Positions 25,581-34,657 of a stretch of DNA of 57,744 bases are shown here, piece after piece; the stretch's first letter is position 1; the number at the start of each line of letters is the position of its first letter. Location: positions 1 to 57,744 of the forward strand of contig CAKRTQ010000016.1 of NCBI GenBank assembly GCA_934402395.1, given 5' to 3'. The stretch comes from an uncultured Eubacteriales bacterium (GTDB lineage Bacteria; Bacillota; Clostridia; Oscillospirales; CAG-272). The translations under genes were made by a program, and so were the position numbers. Below the pieces are notes generated by a model that saw nothing but the letters and a program-made list of their open reading frames with translations, made no database searches and was not told the origin of the DNA.

Positions 25581-28500
25581 ATGTCACATTTGAAGAACAA
25601 AATGACGCGCATCGCTGCAGTGTTGCTTGCAATACTGATGGTGCTGACTGTTGCGCCGATCATCGCCTTCCCCGCTTCTGCGGCAGAGGCTGCGACGCCG
25701 TATCGCATTGTCCATCTGGACTGCGGGCGTAAGTATTTCAGTGTTGAGAATATCAAAAAGCTGATCGATACAATGGCGCAGTATGGTTATAATCAGCTCC
25801 AGCTTGCGTTCGGCAACGGTGGATGCAGATTCCTGCTGGACGATATGAGTCTGTCTTTTGGCAGCGTCACAATGTCGAGCGATTCTGTAAAGACTAATAT
25901 TACTAATGGTAATAATAGTTTCAATGGCGATACAAGGTCTCTTACACAGGATGACATGGACGCGATCATAGTCTATGCCAATGGTAAAAATATTGAGGTC
26001 GTTCCGATGCTCAATATGCCGGGACACGCGACGGCAATTGTGTATGACACTGACTATGCAAGCGGTGGAAATCTCAATGTAAATAATGAAACTGCCAGAA
26101 ATTATGGCTGTGCACTTCTGAAGAAGTATGTGGATTACTTTAAAGGTAAGGGCTGCAAGTTCTTCCACTTTGGCTCGGATGAGTCGGGCTATACCGGAGA
26201 CAATATGACAAAATTCCTTACTGGTTGTGCAAAGGTTATCACTGACGCTGGAATGACTCCTCGTGCGTTTAATGACGCCACGAATGTTGCAACGATGCCG
26301 ACAAGTGTACAGATCACATACTGGCATCAGGAGAGTGGAAGCAAGACTGCTTCCGCATTAGCAAATGACGGATATCAGATGATCAATACTCACGGTCGTT
26401 GGTATTATGTTATCAAACCCGCACAGAACAGCGAGATAGGCTCTAAGTATTGGCAGGGAACTGTGAACAGTTCTGCTGTTTCTGTTGAGCTTCCTGTTAT
26501 GAAAGCTGAGAAGATGGACAAGAAGTGGGTCGGAATAAATGAGTACTTTGACGGAAATCCGGGTTACGGAAGCACAATATCTGATAGCAAGGGCTCTATG
26601 TTTTGCATCTGGTGCGACGCATCACAGGACAGCTACCTGACTGACAGCGATGTTATCAGCGAAAATGTGAATTACGGCGCACTCTATCAGATCGAAAAGC
26701 TCGCTGAGCATTACTGGCCGAACGATATCAAGACGAAGCCGCAGATTACGCTTGATAACGATTCTGGTGTTCCTGCTTCTGTAGTCAATGGGACAAAGTT
26801 CACTCTCAAGGCTGACAGAAGTGTTACATGGAGTGTTGAACCCGAAACCGGAGTTATACTCATATCTTCCAACAGCGTGTTTGGAACGAGCGTGTCTCTT
26901 GAAGCTGTTGGTGTAGGTACAGCTACTGTAACGGCTACTGATGAGAACAAATTAACTGCTTCTTATACTATCGAGGTTACTGCTGATACGACCGAAGCGA
27001 CCACGAAGAATGTTGAGCTTAAAGTCGGCGAAAGTAAGACTTTTGATGTTGCTTCTGATATTGTGGCAGGCGATAAAGCTACTGAAAATGAGTATATAGC
27101 GACTGCGAGTGTTACGGAGGGAGTAGCTCAGGCGGCTGGGTATAAGGCGGTCAATGAAATTACTTCCGGTAAGAAGTATTTAATCCTAAACAAAAGATTA
27201 AATAATCTACTTACGTCTACCTATAATACTGATAGCGGATGGACTGGTCTTCAATTAGCCGGAACTCCGAGTGCTACTAGTACTGATTGGTGGGAAATCA
27301 CGCAGACTAACAGTGGATATATAGTTGCATATAATGGTGATACTTCAAAGTACTTGACACTTGGCGATAATACTTCTTTCACTGGAACAACACCATATAA
27401 TTTGACCTTTACATATAATAGCGATGATGAATATTGGAATATTTCGTATAATGGCTATTATCTAAATAACCTTGGTGGCAGCACGATTGCTGGCGGTTGG
27501 AGAGATACTACGGGACAATATGATGAGCCTACCGATGCTGGCAGTAAATGGACACTCTACGAAATCACTGAAGCTTCCTCCGGCAACAGCACTCTTACCA
27601 TCACCGGAACAGGCGAAGGCGACACCTCTGTCACGGTCGGAAATGTGACCTATAATATCAAGGTTACTGCGCCCACGTTCACTGAGTCCAAAGCGCTTAC
27701 CTATGGCACTTCTTTCAGTCTCCCGAGCGGCGCGGAAGCCCAAATTACTTCCGGCGAGAACTGCGTAACTCTGACTGAAAATAATACAAAGATCACCGCC
27801 GGTCAGACAGATGGAAACGCAACGGTTGAGGCTGTTGTAAAGAATGCCGGTGGCAAGGTAACTGCAAGATATACATATAACATCACGGTAAGTAGCATAG
27901 ACTTTGATGCGATCGCCCCCTTGCCTGTTCAGCTCTGGATAACCAACACGTGGGTTGGCGCAGATTCAGCACCGACGTCACTCCAGACCGTTAATGTGGC
28001 TGCGAAGTCCGCATACAAAGAAGAAGGGGTGTTACTGAGTAAGTTTGTACCAGCTTCCGGTTATAAGAAAGATGGTAGCAATACAGTTCGTGTTACATAT
28101 TGGAAAGGCGTTGCATTACATAATGGAATAAAACCTGTTCAGCAGGGTACAGACTATTCGAACAGTGGAGATACCTTTTTACGAATCCGCTATTGGAATG
28201 GGGCGTGGCAGTATCTGAACGGAATTACATGGACTTCCATTGTTACAGATGATACTATAGTTGCGTACTACTTACAGTTGAATAATGTCTCCAATGAAAT
28301 CACAACTGGTACTCAGCATTACGGAAACCCGCCGACGGCTCACCCCGGAAATACCAGTGGAAATGGCTATAACATGACTGCTTTCGCGGTCGTATACCCT
28401 GATGGTACATTAAGTCGTACTGAACAGGAAATGTATGAGACCGGTATGATTCGTGGCTTCTGGGGAGGCACAACTACTAATATCGGAACTATATATGCTG

Positions 28501-30941
28501 AAAATAACAGTATATATAAGATTTCGAAGATTACCTTGACTTGGGGCAAGAATAAATTAGGCACAAGTGGCGATAACTGGTATGTCGGAAACAAAACTGG
28601 GACTTACGGTACCGATTGGGGCGTTGAGTGGGAAAAAGAGACTAACTCTGCTGGTCATGATTGGTATAAGGAGACCACATATTGGAAAGCTGGCGATAGC
28701 GAAATTCCAATGATTGATGGTGAAACACTCGGACTTAACTTGACTCCTGAGAAGAACGCCGCACTCATCCTTATCTACCTCGAAGTTGTCCAGACCGAAG
28801 ACACACTGAGTGTTATCTACTGGGATGACAATGCTGACGCACAGATCACGACGAATCCGATGCCGATTCCGATCGTTGTTGACAATGGTATTACGTTCCT
28901 GAAAATTAAGCAGAGCAGTACGGTTCATGTTGGCGAGTTCACGCTCGATGATAACGCTTACATTGTCAACTCGTCCGGGGCAAATCAGGGCTTCAACAAG
29001 GAAATAAGTACGGTTCCCGGAGTGACAGGCGTTTACCTCAGCGGTATGTATAAGTATTCGAAGGCTGAGATTTCTGAGGATGGCAAGACGCTTAAATTGC
29101 ATTTTAATCTTAAGAATGCCGATAATCAAAAAACATATGTTGTTGACTTTGGACTTCCGCTTGTTATAAAAGCTTCTGACTTTGAAATTACTGAACTTCA
29201 TGCCATTTCCTCTGTGTCGCTCGAAAAGGGCAGAATAACCACGGAGCAAACCGGTACGTTCGGAACAGCCATCATTGCGAATGACTGGTCGAAAGTCACA
29301 TATAGGCTTAACAAAATTCTCACGGGCAAAGCAACTATCCCGTTGTATGTAACGTTCACTGACGGAGCAGTAAAGCTCTTCAACGCGCATATCATCCCCG
29401 CGTCTACTGTTTACTACGAGGACGGTTTCATAGAGTATACTGATGGCGCGTGGGATACTGAAGGTGAAGCTCCTGCTACCGACAGAACCCAGGGCACTCA
29501 CGAGCTTGGAACGGCGGATGGAACAAACATAAGATACGGTTACGACAGTTCTTACGATAGCGATGCTACCTTCTCTGCCGGCTCGGCTCATGTTGTTACC
29601 GTAACCCCGGCTTCTCCTTACGCAACCGCGAAGTTCACCTTCACCGGTACGGGCTTTGATCTTGTGTCGGTGACCGACACAACGACAGGTGTTATCTTCG
29701 TGCAGGCTGTCAACCAAAAGACCGGTAAAAAGCACACATGGTTTGTTGATACCTTCTACGGTGTAAAGCAGGCTGAAACCAACAAGTACATCCACTACAC
29801 CTGGACCAAGGGAACCGACAATATGTGGCACGTAAAGCGCGAGTATGTTGAAGAGCTTCCCTCTAATACTGAAGCCGGTGAGGAAATCAACGTGACCGCC
29901 ACAAGCTATGAGATCTACGAGTACAACTGGGAGATCAATGATAAGGGTACGCTTTATCAGATCCCCGTAATGAGCAAAACTGTTGACTACGGTACGTATG
30001 ACGTAACGGTCAAGGTCGTTTATTCCGGTGCGTTTGATCACAGTGGAGACGGCAGATACAAATTCTACATTGACGGTGTCCGCATTTACAACACCCTCGG
30101 CGAGACATACGCCGACTATAAAAAGGACGGCGAGAACAACCCCATGTTCAACGAGGTGCGCGACATTCTTATCGGTGGCAATGACTTTGGAGAAATTACT
30201 GCCGATACAACGATCACAAAGCCCGGCACCGTGTTTATAGACGGTCTTAACGAAACCGGAAGCGTTGATGATTTCAAAAAATACGGTCCCAATAACGAGG
30301 TCTATCTGAAGCCCGGTCAGGCGATCGCATTCAAGGTTACCGGCAATGCCAAGCTGTTTATAGGTGCCAAAGCTCCTGCGGGAGAAGTGACTATGGTCAT
30401 CAACGGTGAGCCGGTAAAGATTTCGACCGCTACCGATATGTACTACCCGATAGAAGCAGTAAACGGAAAGGTCGTTATCGCTAATGATGTGAACAGCGCT
30501 GCTATCCTGTCGATCACTACCATCAAGGCGACCGGCGTAGAGGCGACATACTCTGTTGACAGCGAGGTCGTGGCATATGCAAGAGCGATGCTTCTTGAAA
30601 TGATCCAGCCGCCCGTGTTCACGCCCGAGCTTATTGAAGCGAGCTGGACCACCGTAAAGCTGTTCCGCAGAAGCGTTCACACTCTGACCGTCCGCACATC
30701 TGCCGATGTTGACCACATCACCGTTGACGGTAAAGAGATCCCCGATTTCTACTACTCCGTGACCCTTGTCGGCTCCGGCTGGAACCGCAAGCTCGTAAAG
30801 TGCAAAATGTTTACCGTGACCTACGGTAACGATGCACGGCTCGGAGATTATGACATCGTGGCATTCAACGCGGAGGGCGTCGCAAGCGAGCCTCACAAGT
30901 CTACGCTGACCGGCAAGCCCGGTGTTGGAAAATTCAACTGA
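25581..30941 (+). CDS. Giant secreted GH20-family beta-N-acetylhexosaminidase-like protein
   Basis: A 1786-residue exported multidomain protein. A Sec signal peptide (about 1-35, AFPASAAEA) leads into a GH20 catalytic barrel (about 40-385). Its landmarks are NMPGHAT (144-150) and HFGSDES with the catalytic Asp200-Glu201 pair. Next come an Ig-like region (about 390-500), a ricin-type-like module repeating phrases such as SKYLTLGD and GYYLNNLGG (about 515-665), further beta-rich modules, and a conserved C-terminal part. There is no LPxTG motif or C-terminal anchor. GH20 enzymes remove GlcNAc/GalNAc or lacto-N-biose from host mucin and oligosaccharides. The middle (about 27.1-28.8 kb) is clearly AT-richer with different codon use, suggesting acquired modules. 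Confidence 0.88.
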   Translation: MSHLKNKMTRIAAVLLAILMVLTVAPIIAFPASAAEAATPYRIVHLDCGRKYFSVENIKKLIDTMAQYGYNQLQLAFGNGGCRFLLDDMSLSFGSVTMSSDSVKTNITNGNNSFNGDTRSLTQDDMDAIIVYANGKNIEVVPMLNMPGHATAIVYDTDYASGGNLNVNNETARNYGCALLKKYVDYFKGKGCKFFHFGSDESGYTGDNMTKFLTGCAKVITDAGMTPRAFNDATNVATMPTSVQITYWHQESGSKTASALANDGYQMINTHGRWYYVIKPAQNSEIGSKYWQGTVNSSAVSVELPVMKAEKMDKKWVGINEYFDGNPGYGSTISDSKGSMFCIWCDASQDSYLTDSDVISENVNYGALYQIEKLAEHYWPNDIKTKPQITLDNDSGVPASVVNGTKFTLKADRSVTWSVEPETGVILISSNSVFGTSVSLEAVGVGTATVTATDENKLTASYTIEVTADTTEATTKNVELKVGESKTFDVASDIVAGDKATENEYIATASVTEGVAQAAGYKAVNEITSGKKYLILNKRLNNLLTSTYNTDSGWTGLQLAGTPSATSTDWWEITQTNSGYIVAYNGDTSKYLTLGDNTSFTGTTPYNLTFTYNSDDEYWNISYNGYYLNNLGGSTIAGGWRDTTGQYDEPTDAGSKWTLYEITEASSGNSTLTITGTGEGDTSVTVGNVTYNIKVTAPTFTESKALTYGTSFSLPSGAEAQITSGENCVTLTENNTKITAGQTDGNATVEAVVKNAGGKVTARYTYNITVSSIDFDAIAPLPVQLWITNTWVGADSAPTSLQTVNVAAKSAYKEEGVLLSKFVPASGYKKDGSNTVRVTYWKGVALHNGIKPVQQGTDYSNSGDTFLRIRYWNGAWQYLNGITWTSIVTDDTIVAYYLQLNNVSNEITTGTQHYGNPPTAHPGNTSGNGYNMTAFAVVYPDGTLSRTEQEMYETGMIRGFWGGTTTNIGTIYAENNSIYKISKITLTWGKNKLGTSGDNWYVGNKTGTYGTDWGVEWEKETNSAGHDWYKETTYWKAGDSEIPMIDGETLGLNLTPEKNAALILIYLEVVQTEDTLSVIYWDDNADAQITTNPMPIPIVVDNGITFLKIKQSSTVHVGEFTLDDNAYIVNSSGANQGFNKEISTVPGVTGVYLSGMYKYSKAEISEDGKTLKLHFNLKNADNQKTYVVDFGLPLVIKASDFEITELHAISSVSLEKGRITTEQTGTFGTAIIANDWSKVTYRLNKILTGKATIPLYVTFTDGAVKLFNAHIIPASTVYYEDGFIEYTDGAWDTEGEAPATDRTQGTHELGTADGTNIRYGYDSSYDSDATFSAGSAHVVTVTPASPYATAKFTFTGTGFDLVSVTDTTTGVIFVQAVNQKTGKKHTWFVDTFYGVKQAETNKYIHYTWTKGTDNMWHVKREYVEELPSNTEAGEEINVTATSYEIYEYNWEINDKGTLYQIPVMSKTVDYGTYDVTVKVVYSGAFDHSGDGRYKFYIDGVRIYNTLGETYADYKKDGENNPMFNEVRDILIGGNDFGEITADTTITKPGTVFIDGLNETGSVDDFKKYGPNNEVYLKPGQAIAFKVTGNAKLFIGAKAPAGEVTMVINGEPVKISTATDMYYPIEAVNGKVVIANDVNSAAILSITTIKATGVEATYSVDSEVVAYARAMLLEMIQPPVFTPELIEASWTTVKLFRRSVHTLTVRTSADVDHITVDGKEIPDFYYSVTLVGSGWNRKLVKCKMFTVTYGNDARLGDYDIVAFNAEGVASEPHKSTLTGKPGVGKFN

Positions 30942-30959
30942 TCGGGAGGTCATAAGACG

Positions 30960-31193
30960 ATGAAAAAAACATACGTTAAGCCCATGATGGGCTTTGAAAG
31001 CTTTGAACTTTCGACAAACATCGCGCAAGGATGCACATTGATATCGGAGCACGAGCTTTTTGCGTGCAAAATTAAAATTGGTGATGATTATATTTTCATA
31101 ATCAACTGTAATGCTCCTTATGCGGCATATGCCGATAACGAAGAGCCGTGTTATGATATACCTAATGATACCAGTGCGGTCTATACCTCATAA
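30960..31193 (+). CDS. Probable RiPP precursor peptide
   Basis: A 77-residue peptide starting MKKTYVKPMMGFESFELSTN and containing cysteines at 25, 36, 50 and 64. The KKxYxKPxMxxESFxL leader followed by a cysteine near residue 25 is a pattern I associate with short peptides beside radical SAM genes in gut Clostridia. The remainder is rich in I, Y, N and D, and the last residue is Ser77. It begins 18 bp after the GH20 gene with its own GGGAGGTCATAAGACG site. The three biosynthetic genes follow in the same direction behind a hairpin. The product and any modified residues are unknown. Confidence 0.78.
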   Translation: MKKTYVKPMMGFESFELSTNIAQGCTLISEHELFACKIKIGDDYIFIINCNAPYAAYADNEEPCYDIPNDTSAVYTS

Positions 31194-31203
31194 CTGATCC
31201 CCC

Positions 31204-31231
31204 AAAGCCCTGCCCGAAAGGGCAGGGCTTT
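31204..31231 (+). terminator. Attenuator-type terminator after the precursor gene
   Basis: AAAGCCCTGCCC pairs perfectly over 12 bp with GGGCAGGGCTTT around a GAAA tetraloop, followed within 5 nt by a T-run. Placed between the precursor and the enzyme genes, it would keep precursor mRNA in excess, as in many RiPP operons. Confidence 0.85.
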
Positions 31232-31266
31232 GCCCGTTTTTCGCATTTATTCGCACGGAGGACGAC

Positions 31267-32154
31267 ATGATCACAAAATATTACCGCTTTGCCGGGCGAA
31301 CGCTGGCTGTCATTTCCGATTTTCCGTTTGAGGAGTCGGAGTACACCGTCGATTTCGCCGTTCCGGACGGCGAAAACGCCGCCGATGCCGATTTTACCGT
31401 CCGCGTGACCCGGACCGCTGAGCTTCCGGCGCCGCCCGATGGCGCGGCAGAGTCGGCGCGTTACACCGCGTGGCGTGACCCCGTTGACGGGAGCGAGATG
31501 TGCGTCCGCTATTATTGCAAAAATATAAACTGCCGGCGCGTTCCTTACTCTTTTGCCGTGCGCCGCGGCAGGCACACCGAGGTCGGCTTTGCGCGAGATG
31601 CGGAGATCGGCATCACCGCGCGCGTGATACTTGAGGCGGCGGGGCTGGTCGGCATACTGCTTGACGCCGGCTGCATAGTTCTGCATTCTTCATTTGTGCT
31701 GTCGGACGGTGCTGCGGTGATTTTCAGCGGCGCGAGCGGCGCGGGCAAAAGCACGCAGGCTGAGCAGTGGCGGCGCGCCTTCGGTGCCGAGGTCATAAAC
31801 GGCGACCGGACGCTTATTTCGCTGCGCGACGGCGGCGCGGATGCCTGCGGGATAATCTGGTGCGGAACTTCCGGGATCTGCCGCAATGAGACCGCGCCGG
31901 TGCGCGTTATCGCCCTTGTTTCGCACGGAGAGACAAATTCGGTGCGCCCCGCATCGCCGATCGTTGCATTTACCGCTGTTCTCGGGCAGACGACTTACGA
32001 TACCAAAAATCCGCGTGAGGTCGGTGCGGCGACAGCCGTTTGCGCCGATCTTGTCAGCCGCGTGCCGGTCGTGCGGTTTTCCTGCCTTCCCGATGAAAGC
32101 GCGGCGCAGTACCTGAGAAAATATCTTGACGAGGTTGATAAAAATGGAAAGTAA
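31267..32154 (+). CDS. HPr-kinase-like protein of the RiPP cluster
   Basis: A 295-residue protein with the C-terminal fold of HPr kinase/phosphorylase. LHSSFVLSDGAAVIFSGASG leads into the P-loop GASGAGKST (155-163), then NGDRTLI supplies an acidic residue in the catalytic position. It lacks the N-terminal domain of true HprK. Relatives in lasso-peptide clusters (the paeninodin kinase family) phosphorylate the C-terminal serine of the precursor. The precursor here also ends in serine, which makes peptide phosphorylation a testable inference. The ATG follows CGGAGGACGAC. The 3' end overlaps the radical SAM gene by 11 bases. Confidence 0.85.
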   Translation: MITKYYRFAGRTLAVISDFPFEESEYTVDFAVPDGENAADADFTVRVTRTAELPAPPDGAAESARYTAWRDPVDGSEMCVRYYCKNINCRRVPYSFAVRRGRHTEVGFARDAEIGITARVILEAAGLVGILLDAGCIVLHSSFVLSDGAAVIFSGASGAGKSTQAEQWRRAFGAEVINGDRTLISLRDGGADACGIIWCGTSGICRNETAPVRVIALVSHGETNSVRPASPIVAFTAVLGQTTYDTKNPREVGAATAVCADLVSRVPVVRFSCLPDESAAQYLRKYLDEVDKNGK

Positions 32155-33277
32155 TCTGGTCGAACCCCGCCTGTCAACATATCTGCACACAAAGGCGGCA
32201 ATAAAGGGAGTTCCCGTGTCCGGGACGTTCGAGCTTACGCCGCGATGCAATCTTGCCTGCCGTATGTGCTATGTACGGATGAGCGCCGAGGACGAGCGCG
32301 CTGCCGGACGGGAGCTTACGGCGGACGAATGGCTCGCAATAGCCGAAGCCGCGCGTGACCGCGGAATGCTGTTTTTGCTTCTCACCGGCGGCGAGCCGCT
32401 GATCCGAGACGACTTCAAACCGCTGTTTTCGGAACTCAAAAAGATGGGTCTTATGATCTCGATAAACAGCAACGCGTCGCTTATCAATGACGAATGGCTT
32501 GCGTTTTTTGAAAAAGAACCGCCTTTCCGCTTCAATATTTCGCTTTACGGCGCAAAAAATGAGGCTTATGAGCGTCTTTGCGGCGCGCCGCACGGCTCGC
32601 AAGTGTGCGACAAGGTCAAAAATAACATTCGCGCGCTCAAAAATATGGGCGTGGGCGTCAAGCTCAATCTGTCGCTGACGCCGTACAACCGCAGCGAGCT
32701 TGCCGATATATGGAACATCTCAAACGAACTGGAGGTTCCGCTTCAGGCGGCAACGTATATGTTCCCGCCCATGCGCCGCGACGAATCCTGCATCGGCGGC
32801 GGCGACCGCTTTTCGCCGGAAGAGGAGGCAGAGTGCGGGCTGGAGTGGGACAGGCTTCGGTTTGACAGCGAAAAATTCCGCATCCGCGCCGAGGCCATGG
32901 TGCGCGGCTGCCACCTGCCCGCCGACGGTGAATGCGAGGGTTCGCCCGACCTCGGCGTAAAGTGCCGCGCGGGGCGCAGCACGTTCTGGATCAACTGGCG
33001 CGGCGAGATGACGCCTTGCGGAATGATGAACGCGCCCGCCGTGTCGGTCCCGGAGGTCGGGTTTGACGCGGCGTGGGAATACACAAAGGCAGAAACGGCA
33101 AAAATCAGGCTTCCTGCCGAGTGTTTGACCTGCAGTATGCGCAACGCCTGCCACGTATGCGCTGCCGCGTGTATGTGCGAAACGGGGCGGTTTGACGGCA
33201 AGCCCGAGCATATCTGCCGCTCAACTGCCAAATCGGTGGAGCTTGCTGCGCGCGAGCTTGACCGTATCGGAAAATAA
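32144..33277 (+). CDS. Radical SAM/SPASM peptide-modifying enzyme
   Basis: A 377-residue radical SAM protein. The AdoMet-binding 4Fe-4S motif is PRCNLACRMCY (Cys35, Cys39, Cys42), followed by LLTGGEPLIRDD. The C-terminal third has a SPASM-type cysteine set (KCRAGRSTFWINWRGEMTPC, then CLTCSMRNACHVCAAACMC) for two auxiliary clusters. Such enzymes cross-link RiPP precursors through Cys-Calpha thioether or C-C bonds. No RRE domain is visible at its N-terminus, consistent with the separate PqqD-like gene downstream. The start lies inside the end of the kinase gene, with GAGGTTGATAAAA upstream. Confidence 0.93.
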   Translation: MESNLVEPRLSTYLHTKAAIKGVPVSGTFELTPRCNLACRMCYVRMSAEDERAAGRELTADEWLAIAEAARDRGMLFLLLTGGEPLIRDDFKPLFSELKKMGLMISINSNASLINDEWLAFFEKEPPFRFNISLYGAKNEAYERLCGAPHGSQVCDKVKNNIRALKNMGVGVKLNLSLTPYNRSELADIWNISNELEVPLQAATYMFPPMRRDESCIGGGDRFSPEEEAECGLEWDRLRFDSEKFRIRAEAMVRGCHLPADGECEGSPDLGVKCRAGRSTFWINWRGEMTPCGMMNAPAVSVPEVGFDAAWEYTKAETAKIRLPAECLTCSMRNACHVCAAACMCETGRFDGKPEHICRSTAKSVELAARELDRIGK

Positions 33278-33390
33278 AATCATATCGCAGCCTGTATCCG
33301 GATGCGCCGGTGTCGCGCGCGGTCCGGTGCGAGGGCAGGAGAATTTAAAGGCTGCTTGTGCCGTCATCGGGCGGCGGAACGGAGGATAAA

Positions 33391-33651
33391 ATGGAAATCA
33401 AAAGAAACATGGTGAAAAGAAAAGTCGTGGACGAGGTGATTCTTGTTCCGATCGACAACACATCTCTGGCTGTCAAGGGGCTTATCACGCTTAATGAAAG
33501 CGCCGAGCTGCTCTGGGACGCGCTTCCCGGTGCGCAGAACGAGGGCGAGCTTGTCGATGCGCTTTGCGCCGAGTACGATGTTGTGCCCGAGGAAGCAGTG
33601 AATGACGTTGCCGAGTTCCTTGATTCGCTCAGAAAGTTCGGGATAATCTGA
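33391..33651 (+). CDS. PqqD family RiPP recognition protein
   Basis: An 86-residue PqqD-fold protein. The typical arrangement is visible: a beta hairpin (VVDEVILVPIDNTSLAVKGL), then ITLNESAELLWDALPGA and helical segments ending in VAEFLDSLRKFGII. PqqD-type RRE proteins bind the leader peptide and deliver it to the radical SAM enzyme. The ATG at 33391 follows GGAGGATAAA. A 113-bp gap separates it from the radical SAM gene with no terminator visible, so it is probably the last gene of the cluster. Confidence 0.9.
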   Translation: MEIKRNMVKRKVVDEVILVPIDNTSLAVKGLITLNESAELLWDALPGAQNEGELVDALCAEYDVVPEEAVNDVAEFLDSLRKFGII

Positions 33652-33678
33652 TTTTTCGAGGAGAATACACTGTTAAAT

Positions 33679-33719
33679 GGGGGTGTTAAAAAACTCAATT
33701 TGAGTTTTTTAACACCCCC
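33679..33719. terminator. Bidirectional palindromic terminator
   Basis: GGGGGTGTTAAAAAACTCAA and its complement form a 41-bp palindrome between the converging PqqD-like and AraC genes. The conserved core is intact, and the outer arm is GGGGG paired with CCCCC. Confidence 0.9.
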
Positions 33720-33733
33720 CTCGGGTATTTTGA

Positions 33734-34504
33734 TCAGAGATTTTGCAAAAGATTCTTTCTTGCCTGCGCGGGCGTGATGCCGCGGTGATATTTATAATAT
33801 TTGGCAAGCTGATTTTCACTCGTGAAGTCTGCCATTGCGGAAATGTCAGACTCTGTGTAGCGCATATCGGCGAGCAGGGAATCAATAAAATCCAGCCTTT
33901 TGTCGCTTATGAAGGATTTAAGACTCATGCCGTATTCGTGCGAAAAAAGCCGCGAAAGGTGCTCGGCACTGTAACCGAAGCGATGGGCGATATCCGACAC
34001 CGTGAGCGCGCGCGCACGGTTGCGGACTATCCATGCGCGCACGGAATCGACAACGGTCGTTCCGGAAAAAATCTGATTTTCGCACTGCATCCGGATGTCG
34101 CAAAAAAGTACCTGAACGAGATTCGACAGAACGCCGCGCGGTATCTCCGGCATCGAATTGTAATGCTCCATCAGCTCAAAAAGCATGCGCGGGCGCGTCA
34201 GGTCGGTGAGCTTTGCGTGTTTGGGCATATCGGACGGCACGTCTCCGTCGAAAAGTACATAATAAAATTCCACAGCTCCCGGGGAGGGATGATAGCCTCC
34301 CGAGGGGGCATTTTGCTGCAAAAACAGGAATTCACCCTCTTTTACGTCATATTTACGGTCGTTTTCATATATATGAAGCGTTCCGCTGTATGCAATTATG
34401 AGGTCGCTGCGCGAGCGCGACTGGCGGCGGCGATGCTGCCATCCGGGGTTTGAGTGCGTGACTCTGCCGGACAGATAATAACCGTTTTCGGCGTAGTCCT
34501 TCAT
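33734..34504 (-). CDS. AraC family transcriptional regulator
   Basis: A 256-residue regulator with an N-terminal cupin-like ligand domain (YSGTLHIYENDRKYDVKEGEFLFLQ) and a C-terminal pair of helix-turn-helix motifs (ALTVSDIAHRFGYSAEHLSRLF, then a second motif ending near ITPAQARKNLL). AraC regulators with this layout respond to sugars and usually activate nearby genes. It diverges from the lipoprotein/solute-binding protein pair at 34.66-37.76 kb, the likely target. The ATG at 34504 follows AAGGAGGCAAGCCCGAA. Confidence 0.92.
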   Translation of the reverse strand: MKDYAENGYYLSGRVTHSNPGWQHRRRQSRSRSDLIIAYSGTLHIYENDRKYDVKEGEFLFLQQNAPSGGYHPSPGAVEFYYVLFDGDVPSDMPKHAKLTDLTRPRMLFELMEHYNSMPEIPRGVLSNLVQVLFCDIRMQCENQIFSGTTVVDSVRAWIVRNRARALTVSDIAHRFGYSAEHLSRLFSHEYGMSLKSFISDKRLDFIDSLLADMRYTESDISAMADFTSENQLAKYYKYHRGITPAQARKNLLQNL

Positions 34505-34539
34505 TTCGGGCTTGCCTCCTTGGGTATGTTTTTTATTAT

Positions 34540-34568
34540 ATTTTAGCATATTATCCGCGTCGGCGCAA
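34540..34568 (-). promoter_or_regulatory. Promoter for the AraC gene
   Basis: On the minus strand, TTGCGC (34563-34568), a 17-bp spacer and TAAAAT (34540-34545). The -35 match is weak and the -10 is good. It is back-to-back with the divergent promoter at 34623-34651. Confidence 0.6.
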
Positions 34569-34622
34569 GTGGCATTGCGTGTTTTATATCATGTTTTTGC
34601 ATTTTTTTATCTGATTTTTTCA

Positions 34623-34651
34623 TTGACAGCTCACAGGGCAGATGATACAAT
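34623..34651 (+). promoter_or_regulatory. Promoter for a possibly leaderless transcript
   Basis: TTGACA (34623-34628), a 17-bp spacer and TACAAT (34646-34651). The normal start site seven bases downstream is the A of the ATG at 34658, and no Shine-Dalgarno sequence is visible, so the mRNA may be leaderless. Confidence 0.75.
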
Positions 34652-34657
34652 AAAATC

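Noticed and set aside
28557..31052. An open frame of 831 codons on the minus strand opposite the GH20 gene
   Set aside because: It mirrors a well-supported secreted protein with signal peptide and catalytic motif, has no ribosome binding site, and its composition is what the complementary strand of that gene would give.
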